The translations under genes and the position numbers were made by a program. A stretch of DNA of 9,307 nt from CAMCXT01 sp046302715. Lineage in GTDB: Bacteria; Bacteroidota; Bacteroidia; M30B66. Position 1 is the first letter of the stretch, and each line of letters opens with the position of its first letter. The stretch lies in the NCBI GenBank assembly GCA_046302715.1, contig JBKCHQ010000124.1, positions 1 to 9,307 of the forward strand. The letters run 5' to 3'. Of this stretch, positions 1-7,600 are shown piece by piece. The notes under the pieces were generated by a model that ran no database searches, was not told the origin of the DNA, and worked only from the letters and a program-made list of their open reading frames with translations.

Positions 1-494
1 GTAATGATAGGTGCATGGATGTAATAAAAATGGCGGTCGTTAAAATATTTGTGGATGGCAAATGCCAATGAGTGTCTGATGCGTAAAATGGCTCCAAAAG
101 TATTGGTGCGAGGCCTCAAATGGGCAATTTCGCGTAAAAACTCGAGCGTATGTTTTTTCTTTTGTAAGGGAAATTTTTCGGCATCGGCTTCTCCAAGCAA
201 CTCGATGTTTTCTGCCAAAACCTCTACCGCTTGCCCCGAACCCTGCGAGGCTACTAGTTTACCGCCTACTTTTATCGATGCTCCTGTTTGAATTTTACGA
301 ATAAGTTCCTCATCAAAATGTTGCAATTCGGCTACTACTTGTATGGTGTTGATGGTAGAACCATCGCTGAGGGCGATAAATGCAATTTCTTTATTTCCAC
401 GTTTGGTGCGCACCCAACCGCTTAGGTTATCAATGCTGGCCCCAGGTGCTTCTGCCAACCAATCGGCAATACGTTTTCTGTTTAATGCTGACAT
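1..494 (-). CDS. asnS: Asparaginyl-tRNA synthetase, N-terminal part (cut by left edge)
   Basis: This is a class II aminoacyl-tRNA synthetase that charges tRNA-Asn with asparagine in the cytoplasm. Translating the minus strand from the ATG at 494-492 gives 164 uninterrupted codons up to the window edge. Residues about 22-100 form the OB-fold anticodon-binding domain (GWVRTKRGNKEIAFIALSDG, then GKLVASQGSGQ). The catalytic domain begins around residue 115 with FLREIAHLRPRTN. The HLRPRTN signature is typical of AsnRS and is not found in AspRS. The visible part ends in class II motif 1 (HAPII). The rest of the catalytic core, motifs 2 and 3 and the stop lie beyond the left edge. The start fits because residues 1-30 align with known AsnRS N-termini from memory and a -7-like element lies 22 bases upstream. 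The gene is divergent from the secreted protein at 700. Nothing suggests it is broken. Confidence 0.95.
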   Translation of the reverse strand, partial: MSALNRKRIADWLAEAPGASIDNLSGWVRTKRGNKEIAFIALSDGSTINTIQVVAELQHFDEELIRKIQTGASIKVGGKLVASQGSGQAVEVLAENIELLGEADAEKFPLQKKKHTLEFLREIAHLRPRTNTFGAILRIRHSLAFAIHKYFNDRHFYYIHAPII

Positions 495-516
495 GCTATA
501 CGTTGTATCGAACCCA

Positions 517-524
517 CAAAAATA
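517..524 (-). promoter_or_regulatory. Candidate -7 element for asnS
   Basis: On the minus strand this reads TATTTTTG, an exact match to the Bacteroidota -7 consensus TAnnTTTG, and ends 22 bases before the asnS ATG. The nearest TTG upstream is 24 bases away, longer than the usual 19-21, so the -33 half is weak. In an AT-rich intergenic region a match can occur by chance. Confidence 0.4.
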
Positions 525-626
525 ACACTTCCAATGGTTGAGGCGCTACAATTAATAGGAATTTGAGCGGCTATAAACTATAATATTCACATGTTTGATA
601 ATTCATCTTTTAAGCTTCATTAAGAA

Positions 627-660
627 TTGTAACAACGGAATCCCTATTTATCTAATTTTG
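627..660 (+). promoter_or_regulatory. Candidate promoter for the secreted coiled-coil protein
   Basis: TAATTTTG at 653-660 matches the Bacteroidota -7 consensus TAnnTTTG exactly, with a TTG at 627-629 as a possible -33 element. The spacer is 23 bases, slightly long. Transcription would begin near 667, giving a leader of about 30 bases before the ATG at 700. This supports 700, not 595, as the real start of the downstream gene. Confidence 0.45.
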
Positions 661-699
661 GCGATTCAAAACCTACTAAGTAGTCTCCAAACCACGAAC

Positions 700-1665
700 A
701 TGAATAAAATACCTTTCCTCGTTTTATTTTTACTGCCCTGCGTGTCATTAGCCCAAAGCAAAAAAGATTTGCAAAGCGATATTGATTCGCTTGAAGCCAA
801 AAACAAGCAAATTCTGTTAAGACTCAATACGTCTGAAGAAAGGCAAAAATCGCTCGAGAATGAATTAAAAAATATTCAAATAACCCTTACCAATACCACC
901 ACTACCATGAGTTTGGTTACAAAAACCAATCTTGATTTGGAGGCTCAGGTTAAAAGCCAAGCGCTTCTGGTTCAAAAACTGATGGCGCAAAACGACAGTT
1001 TATTGCGTGCGTTTACCGCAAACGGAGCAGAAGAGAAATTTGTTACGAATCCCAAAAACGAAACCGATTCTATAATTTACGTAATTCAAAACTACTATAA
1101 AGCCAAAAAGTGGGAGGACCGTTTGCAATACGTTATAAACGCCGATAAGGTAAAACCCCTAATGGCCGATGCCTACAAAGATGAATTTAAGTCGCGTGCC
1201 TACGAAAAAGCTAATATTAACGTGCCGGGATCTGGATATCAAAAAGGCAAAACCTTTAAAGTTTTTATCAATTCTGAACCAATATATCTCATAAAAACCG
1301 AAAATGGGTTTAAGCTGGATTGGGAGGCAACCCATGGTTATAACGAAAAAACCATCGCGGCATTTGATTCAGAAAAATCTGGAAATGTGCACATACTTAG
1401 AACAAGGATTGGACTTGGGAGGAGCTGTAGTTATGAATATTATGGATTTAACAAAGGCTCCCACATATGTTTTATTGGAGATTTTACTGGTGAAGCTTTT
1501 ATGAGCTTAAGTAACCCACAAGCCACTGAACTAAAGAAACTCCTTGAGGATGGCAAGTGGCACCAAGTTATTGTAGAAATGCAATACAAAACATTTAATA
1601 CGGAATATGAAAGTAGACAGTTCCCCTTTGTTACCAAATTTATCAAAGCGGGTTGGGATCAATAG
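700..1665 (+). CDS. Exported coiled-coil protein with possible NTF2-like domain, function unknown
   Basis: The product has 321 residues. The open frame continues upstream to an ATG at 595, but starting at 700 puts a clean signal peptide at the N-terminus (charged MNK, hydrophobic FLVLFLL, cleavage near SLAQ, residue 18-19), and the -7 element at 653-660 lies inside the longer version. Residues about 20-100 are rich in K, E, Q, N, L and S with heptad-like spacing, so a coiled coil is likely. Residues about 131-216 (YYKAKKWEDRLQYV, VKPLM, then FKLDWEATHGY) resemble, from memory, secreted planctomycete and verrucomicrobial proteins with an NTF2/SnoaL-like fold. That is inference. The last 100 residues look alpha/beta and end in KAGWDQ, with no T9SS sorting domain. 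There is no lipobox, so it is probably periplasmic. Its 3' end converges on the tyrosine operon with a 13-base gap. No function is assigned. Confidence 0.85.
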   Translation: MNKIPFLVLFLLPCVSLAQSKKDLQSDIDSLEAKNKQILLRLNTSEERQKSLENELKNIQITLTNTTTTMSLVTKTNLDLEAQVKSQALLVQKLMAQNDSLLRAFTANGAEEKFVTNPKNETDSIIYVIQNYYKAKKWEDRLQYVINADKVKPLMADAYKDEFKSRAYEKANINVPGSGYQKGKTFKVFINSEPIYLIKTENGFKLDWEATHGYNEKTIAAFDSEKSGNVHILRTRIGLGRSCSYEYYGFNKGSHICFIGDFTGEAFMSLSNPQATELKKLLEDGKWHQVIVEMQYKTFNTEYESRQFPFVTKFIKAGWDQ

Positions 1666-1678
1666 CCCGTTATGAAAG

Positions 1679-2191
1679 CTATTTCTTTCCCGTACTTGGG
1701 TTTTTCAACTCCACATTATTACGAGTGGCAAAGGCAGCCTGTTCGCGCTCATATTCCTGCCTAGCCTGGCCTGAAGTTTTATCGATGGCGTCGAACAATT
1801 GTTTTACCCGTGCTTCATCTGCTTTACTGTAAACACTATCATCTTTTGAAAGCAAGGTCACCGCTTCGCGATATTGATTTTGAGCCAGCTGTTTATACGT
1901 TTTTACAAACTGTTCTGTGGCGTCCTTAAATTTCTTATCGCCGCTAAAGTCACTCTGTGCCTGTATTTTTGCCAAAGAGGCATTTATCTGTCCTTGAAAT
2001 TCCTTATGCAACGTTTGCATGTCTTTGCGATGGTAGGTGTCGAGCGCTTCCTGCAAACGAATTGCAGCATCCACCACAGCAATTTGCTGGGTTACCAAAC
2101 TGTCGTTATAGGCAATGGCCTTTTTCTTGTCGTTAGATTGGCAAGCACTCAGCGTAATGCAAGTTAAAAGTATATATAACAGGTGTTTCAT
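1679..2191 (-). CDS. Small helical lipoprotein, third gene of the tyrosine-degradation unit
   Basis: The product has 170 residues and begins with a lipoprotein signal peptide: MKHLLYILLTCITLSAC, with lipobox LSAC and the lipidated cysteine at position 17. Only one acidic residue (D21) follows closely, so a surface-export signal of the SDDD type is not evident and the side of the membrane is uncertain. The remainder is mostly charged and predicted helical, with segments such as NDSLVTQQIAVVDAAI and QAAFATRNNVEL. This pattern recalls the loosely defined LIC11966-type surface lipoproteins, but I hold that only tentatively. It starts 5 bases after the hppD stop, with no room for a separate promoter except inside hppD, so cotranscription is likely. 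A link to tyrosine catabolism rests on position alone. It has no enzyme motif. Confidence 0.85.
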   Translation of the reverse strand: MKHLLYILLTCITLSACQSNDKKKAIAYNDSLVTQQIAVVDAAIRLQEALDTYHRKDMQTLHKEFQGQINASLAKIQAQSDFSGDKKFKDATEQFVKTYKQLAQNQYREAVTLLSKDDSVYSKADEARVKQLFDAIDKTSGQARQEYEREQAAFATRNNVELKNPSTGKK

Positions 2192-2196
2192 GCTAA

Positions 2197-3327
2197 TTAT
2201 AGGGTTCCTCTGCGGGCCTGTTCGCGTTCAATGGCTTCAAACAATGCTTTAAAATTTCCTTTGCCAAAGGCTCTTGCCCCTTTGCGTTGAATAATTTCAT
2301 AAAAAAGCGTCGGACGATCTTCGACCGGCTTGGTGAACAGTTGCAGCAAATACCCCTGATCGTCGCGGTCAACGAGAATGTTCAATCGTTTCAAGTCTTC
2401 CATATCTTCATCAATATGGCCTACCCTTGCAATTAAATCGTCGTAATAGGTTTGTGGCACCTCCAAGAAATCAACACCACGCCGACGCAATTCGGCCACG
2501 GTTTCCAGAATATTATCGGTGGCTACAGCCAAATGTTGCACGCCCGGGCCGTGATAAAAATCGAGGTATTCTTCAATTTGCGACTTTTTCTTTCCCTCCG
2601 CAGGTTCGTTTATTGGGAATTTTACAAACTCATTACCGTTGGCCACAACCTTCGACATCAATGCTGAATATTCCGTAGAAATATCCTGATCATCGAAAGA
2701 AATAATCACCCTAAAGCCTAAAACATCCTCGTAAAATTTAACCCAGGTATTCATTTCGCCCCATCCTACATTACCCACACAATGATCAACATATTTCAAG
2801 CCTACACTTTTAACCGGCACTTTTGAGCTGGTGGCTTCATAGCCGGGTAAAAAGCAACCTGTATAATTTTTGCGTTCAACAAAGGTATGCAGGGTATCGC
2901 CGTAGGTATGGATAGATGCGGTACGCACCTCGCCAAAACTGTCGCTGCTAACATTTAGTTCTTCAAATACTTTTGCGCCCCGTTTTCGGGTTTCTTCAAG
3001 AGCCTTGCCCGCATCGTCAACCCAAAGCGCAAGTACACGCACACCATCGCCATGTTTTTTAACATGTTCTGATATAGCACTGTCGGGCAATAATGAGGCA
3101 GTGAGCACCAACCTAATTTTACCTTGCTGCAATACATACGATACTTTGTCTTTAACCCCGGTTTCGGGTCCCGCGTAGGCGATGAGCTCATAACCCCAGG
3201 CACTTTGATAATAGTAGGCTGCTTGTTTGGCATTGCCTACATAAAACTCTACATAATCGGTACCCAGGAGGGGTAAAAAATCTTCTGTTGACTGTGTTTG
3301 ATGGTGGGTATGCTGGAGCGTTTCCAT
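2197..3327 (-). CDS. hppD: 4-hydroxyphenylpyruvate dioxygenase
   Basis: This cytoplasmic non-haem Fe(II) enzyme converts 4-hydroxyphenylpyruvate and O2 to homogentisate and CO2, the second step of tyrosine breakdown after transamination. The 376 residues form the two vicinal-oxygen-chelate halves usual for the family (about 20-155 and 175-345), and the length is normal. The three metal ligands are visible: H182 in VDHCVGNV, H265 in VQHLAV and E344 in FYEIIQR. Other active-site residues are present: N240 in FPINEP, Q250 in KSQI, Q264 before the second histidine and Q329 in LLQLFTKP. The C-terminal helix signature GKGNFKALFEAIEREQ includes gating residue F359. The ATG at 3327 lies 13 bases after the hmgA stop in an A/T-rich gap without a Shine-Dalgarno sequence. 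It is the second gene of the unit after hmgA. The related enzyme hydroxymandelate synthase is less likely given the homogentisate dioxygenase neighbour. Confidence 0.97.
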   Translation of the reverse strand: METLQHTHHQTQSTEDFLPLLGTDYVEFYVGNAKQAAYYYQSAWGYELIAYAGPETGVKDKVSYVLQQGKIRLVLTASLLPDSAISEHVKKHGDGVRVLALWVDDAGKALEETRKRGAKVFEELNVSSDSFGEVRTASIHTYGDTLHTFVERKNYTGCFLPGYEATSSKVPVKSVGLKYVDHCVGNVGWGEMNTWVKFYEDVLGFRVIISFDDQDISTEYSALMSKVVANGNEFVKFPINEPAEGKKKSQIEEYLDFYHGPGVQHLAVATDNILETVAELRRRGVDFLEVPQTYYDDLIARVGHIDEDMEDLKRLNILVDRDDQGYLLQLFTKPVEDRPTLFYEIIQRKGARAFGKGNFKALFEAIEREQARRGTL

Positions 3328-3340
3328 TTTAAAAATTTAT

Positions 3341-4507
3341 TTAATGTTGGTCATCAAGCCAAGAGTTCCAATAGGTGCCGTCATCAATGGCCAAAGCCTC
3401 TTCGGTAATTTGTAAGGGCTTAAAGGTATCAATCATTACGGCGAGCTCGAGGGTGTCTTTTTTACCAATCGAACGTTCGTATGCTCCCGGATGCGGGCCA
3501 TGAGGTATGCCCGAAGGATGTAAGGTAAAGTGTCCGGGGCCAATATCGTTGCGGCTCATAAAATCGCCGTCTACATAATACAGCACTTCGTCGGAATCGA
3601 TATTGCTATGATTGTAGGGCGCCGGAATGGCCTGTGGATGATAATCGTATAGTCGGGGACAAAACGAGCAAATAACAAAGCCGCCTGCTTCAAAGGTTTG
3701 ATGCACCGGTGGGGGTTGATGCACTCTTCCGGTAATTGGCTCAAAGTTATGGATAGAGAAGGCATAGGGATAATTATACCCGTCCCATCCCACAACATCA
3801 AAAGGATGCGAGGCATACACATACTGGTGTAACATGTGCTGCTTTTTAACTTTTATAAGAAAATCGCCGACAGCATCGTGGGTTTCGAGGTTTGCGGGCT
3901 TGCGGATATCACGCTCGCAATAGGGCGAATGTTCGAGCAGTTGGCCAAACCAGTTGCGGTAACGCTTTGGGGTGTAAACGGGACTATACGACTCAATGAC
4001 CAGCAAACGATTATCGGTATCCTTAAATTCGATGCAGTAAATCATACCGCGTGGAATAACCAGATAATCGCCGTACGAAAAATCAATATTCCCTAAAAAG
4101 GTTTTCAGCGTGCCCGATCCTTTATGGATAAACAAGACCTCGTCGGCATCAGCATTCTTGTAAAAATAATCACGCATCGATTGTCGAGGAGCCGCCACAG
4201 ATATACAAACATCGGTATTCAGCATGAGTGCCTTGCGACTCTCCAGAAAATCATCCTGCGGAGCAACCGTAAACCCTTTCAATCGACGCGACAGTATGTT
4301 TTTTTCGACCGCAATTTTGGGTCGTATATCCATCGAATCAAGCACCTCCTTAACCATGGTTGGCCGATGCACATGATACAGCAGCGACGACATACCTTCA
4401 AACCCTACCGTTCCAAAGAGTTGTTCATAATAAATGCCGCCGTTGGGCTTGGCAAATACCGTATGGCGTTTCGGGGGGATAGAGCCGAGGGTGTGATAAA
4501 AGGGCAT
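3341..4507 (-). CDS. hmgA: Homogentisate 1,2-dioxygenase, short bacterial form
   Basis: This cytoplasmic Fe(II) ring-cleaving dioxygenase opens homogentisate to maleylacetoacetate, directly using the product of the next gene, hppD. The product has 388 residues, shorter than the roughly 445 of the human enzyme but in line with the short bacterial branch. It has two cupin halves: the first around 121-157 (DEVLFIHKGSG, then GDYLVIPRG), the second around 300-340. The likely iron ligands are H300 (YNHSN), E307 (SDEVLYY) and H336 (IPHGP). E307 fits the cupin pattern E-x6-G through G314. The conserved stretch VHQPPPVHQTFEAGG at 262-276 marks the family. The start at 4507 is supported by a Bacteroidota-type promoter 20 bases upstream. 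It is the first gene of a three-gene unit. The next enzyme, maleylacetoacetate isomerase, and fumarylacetoacetase are not in the window. Confidence 0.95.
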   Translation of the reverse strand: MPFYHTLGSIPPKRHTVFAKPNGGIYYEQLFGTVGFEGMSSLLYHVHRPTMVKEVLDSMDIRPKIAVEKNILSRRLKGFTVAPQDDFLESRKALMLNTDVCISVAAPRQSMRDYFYKNADADEVLFIHKGSGTLKTFLGNIDFSYGDYLVIPRGMIYCIEFKDTDNRLLVIESYSPVYTPKRYRNWFGQLLEHSPYCERDIRKPANLETHDAVGDFLIKVKKQHMLHQYVYASHPFDVVGWDGYNYPYAFSIHNFEPITGRVHQPPPVHQTFEAGGFVICSFCPRLYDYHPQAIPAPYNHSNIDSDEVLYYVDGDFMSRNDIGPGHFTLHPSGIPHGPHPGAYERSIGKKDTLELAVMIDTFKPLQITEEALAIDDGTYWNSWLDDQH

Positions 4508-4526
4508 GTATAATTTACTATGAGTG

Positions 4527-4557
4527 CAAACCTACAAGTTTAAACACAGTTTAACAA
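4527..4557 (-). promoter_or_regulatory. Promoter of the hmgA-hppD-lipoprotein unit
   Basis: On the minus strand a TTG (4557-4555) is followed by 20 bases and then TAGGTTTG (4534-4527). This matches the Bacteroidota sigma factor consensus TTG-N19-21-TAnnTTTG in both elements and in spacing. The hmgA ATG lies 20 bases further on. It is the best promoter match in the window and implies the unit is transcribed independently of the large upstream gene. Confidence 0.65.
4540..4554. promoter_or_regulatory. Palindrome in the hmgA promoter spacer, possible operator
   Basis: TTAAAC-ACA-GTTTAA is a perfect inverted repeat with 6-base arms around a 3-base centre. It lies wholly inside the 20-base spacer between the -33 and -7 elements of the hmgA promoter. 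A dimeric repressor bound there would block RNA polymerase. The arms are AT-rich, so chance is possible, and no regulator gene is present in the window. Confidence 0.3.
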
Positions 4558-4591
4558 CGCTAAAAGGGTGATTTTACAACATTAAACAACG
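4549..4591. repeat. Imperfect direct repeat upstream of hmgA
   Basis: GTTTAACAACG at 4549-4559 and ATTAAACAACG at 4581-4591 agree at 9 of 11 positions and are offset by 32 bases, about three helical turns. The first copy overlaps the -33 element and the right arm of the palindrome. They could be paired regulator sites, but a chance resemblance in AT-rich DNA cannot be excluded. Confidence 0.25.
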
Positions 4592-4618
4592 ATTTTCGTC
4601 AATTAAATGATGCATACC

Positions 4619-7600
4619 TTATGGATTGACCACTTGCAGACTCGCAGTTTTGCGTAAGTTGCCGCTGGTAATCAAAACCTCATACCGCCCATCCGAAATT
4701 CCGGATAGCGAATACACCAGGCTGCCATTTTGAAGCATCAACTCGTTTTGCCGTACTACCTTTCCGCGCATATCAATCAACGATACCGTACATTTTCCAT
4801 TTAATGTGGCATCGTTCAAATTTAAACGTGTGGATTCCGAAGCCGGATTTGGATAAAATGCAGCCGCTAAAGAAGATTTTTCATTTTCTGTAATTCCCGT
4901 TGTGGGAACTGCGGTTACGGTTGCACGTGCTGTGTCGAGGCAAGCGCCTTTGGCCACGGTTAATACCACTTCATAATTTCCCGGTTCCTGATACAAATGA
5001 ACCAGCGAGTCGGCGCCCTGTACCAACATGCCGTCGCCTAAATTCCAACTGATATTTTCAGCATCATTGTTCAAGCAAATTAGCGATAACAACTCTTGAC
5101 CAGTTAGCACCTGCTGGCCCGAAAGCATCATGTCGGCCGAAATGTAATCGCCCGCTTCAATTCGATACCATGCCTCCATCTGAAGGTTTTCTGCTTCCAA
5201 GGTAAACACCATGCGGTACAATCCTGCCGGCAAATCATCAATGACGTAACTGCCGTTTAGATTTTCATATTCGGCAAGGTGAACATTGGTCTCGTTAAAT
5301 ATTGCAGCGCTCCAGCTTTTAGAGCCTTGATATTGAAGTTCGATGCTGCCTTCATTTCCGCTACAACCTGCATCATGAAGTAACACATCTACTCCGCGGT
5401 AATAATTCAAATAAAAACGGTTTGCTATTTCACCCGCATTCAAGCTAAAGCTTAACTCAGGATTCGCGTTTAGGTTGTATTTAGATTGCGTTTGTCGGTC
5501 TTCGAGATATACCAATGCGGTAAGCGGCAAATTTTTAATTGCGTTCATGGCTATGGTATGCATACCTGCCTCTGCCACGTGTATGTTTAATGGAATGGTG
5601 TCGGCATTAAGAGGCGCAGTACGCGCTTGTATAGCGTTTTGTTGCAGGTCGTCAAGGGTGTACCAATAGGTTTGGCTGCCCATCGGAATGCGTTTCTTTA
5701 CCGATGTCTGAACTTGATTTGAAAAATAAACCAGTACTTCGTCGGACTGTATGCCTTTGCGAAGATTAATCTTAAAATAAGGAAGGGATGATTGCCCTTT
5801 TTCGGCGGAGAGATTCACGACATCGGCGCAATATGTATGCGATAAACGAAGGGTGTCGTTGGTTGCTCCACTTACCATAAAGCCTTCCATTGCGCTTATA
5901 TACGGACTTGCACCATTAACGCCCAACCCTTCATTAGGTCCTGTACTGAGCCAGGCAGAATAATGTCCATTAAAAGGTCCGCTTCCTGCGGCACGATATA
6001 CAGCAGGGTTAAACGTAGCGCTTTGAGCCGCCACAACTTTATCCCAGTCGAGCGGGGCGGGGTAGGGATTGCCCACCAAGCTCCAGCTTTCATGCTGATT
6101 AAGTAATGGGATGTACTTATTATTTAGCTGCAATGTGCCTCGAGCTTTGAGGGTGCTTGTGCCGACAATTTCGGCCCGGTAAGCTTCATCGGTATTTACG
6201 AATGCGTCACTTCCATTCCATAATTGCCAGCCTGCTGCTCCATGTTCGTAAACAGGCACCATGTTCCATCCCGCACGTAATGAGTCCCAATGTAATTGTT
6301 CAACGGGCGACGAAAAGAAAACCTGGGGGTTTCCATTTTCACCCAAATAGCGCTCCTGGCGTGCCAATCCGTTCAATTGTCCATTGCCCTGACCCGAAAC
6401 CAAGGCGGTTCCTTGTGCATCTGAGCGCAAAATCAAACTGTCGGAAGTATTGAAGGTGCCCTGTTCTAATGTTAAAATGCCTTTTAAGTTTACCGCACCC
6501 GAGGCCACCCGCAACCCGCTGCCGCTAATGTTTAAGTTGCGGTAATCGCCCTTCATAACCTGTTGGGTTTGGTTGCTTTGATATTCGACCGTGCCATTGA
6601 ATTGAGGGTTTTCGGTGCCTGAAAGTACGTTTTGCCCTGGCGCAGCATAGCGTACCAGCAGGCGATCGTTGGCATGCATATCAAACGGACTTTGTCCGTT
6701 GGTTTGATGAATCCGATGGTTGAGCACAAATACGGTTCCGGGCAAGCTGTCGATACCGAGTTTTATGGTGCCCGAAACGGTAAGCTCCTGTGCTGTTTCG
6801 GCCACGCCGCCCGCCGCACCTGAGTTGCAGAAGAGTAAATCGCGACAGGTAAATGGTAGGTTGGTGCCTAACTGAACCGAATATCCGTTACGGGTTATAA
6901 TCCACAGTTTATTGTAGGCAATAGAAGGAACAACCTGATTTGACGGATGATTCCATAATGTACTGTTACCAAATACGGTGGTTCCCTGTTCTTCGAAAAA
7001 GGTGCTGTCGGTAAGTTGTACCGATGCGGCATCGCCTTCAATGAGTAACAGGCCATTCCCTTGATATAAATGTCCGAATTGAGCAATTCCAAACACATCG
7101 ATTGCGGCATTATCTAAGTATAATGCGGCCCCGGTTTGTATGTGAATACTGCGGATTACCAAGTTGCCTATACTATGGTATTCTGCCCCTGCGGTAATAA
7201 ATAAGTCGGCCTCATTAAAGGCGCCCTCTCCCGAGAGGTTGGCATTTTGTGTTCCTGCTAAGGTAATGTATGCGGCTGAGCGGTTAATTAATTGCCCGTT
7301 TACCCGAAGTGTGCCAAATACCGAAAGAAAGGAGGCATAGTTTGATTCTAATAATACCGAAGCTCCCGATTCAATTTCGAGGGCTGCACAAGAGGCGGCT
7401 TGCGCCCCACTTAAAATCGGATAATGCGATAATCCCGAAGGAATAGTAACCGTATTGCATCTGTTAGGCACGATTCCGCCCGACCAGTTTTGCGGGTCGA
7501 ACCAGTTAGAATTAAAGCCTTGCCATGTAAGGGATTCGGGCGCTGCAGGGGTAAAGATAAAGCGTAGGTTGGCTTGCGGTAACGTTACGGGTGCCGATGA

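Noticed and set aside
49..525. Plus-strand open frames at 49-291 and 343-525
   Set aside because: They are antisense shadows of asnS, whose minus-strand translation is a clear match to the family across the whole stretch.
595..699. Longer N-terminus for the secreted coiled-coil protein, starting at the ATG at 595
   Set aside because: It would bury a clear signal peptide behind 35 residues and begins upstream of the -7 element at 653-660.
1649..1669. Possible terminator between the convergent genes: CGGGTT and AGCCCG around a 9-base loop
   Set aside because: The stem has only six pairs including one G-T, overlaps the stop codon at 1665 and has no T-run.
4124..4513. Plus-strand 129-codon open frame opposite hmgA
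   Set aside because: It lies entirely over the 5' part of hmgA, has no recognisable domain, and hmgA is certain.
4585..4604. Possible terminator after the 1259-residue gene, ACGA-AAA-TCGT on the minus strand
   Set aside because: Four base pairs followed by mixed sequence are too weak; readthrough towards hmgA cannot be excluded.
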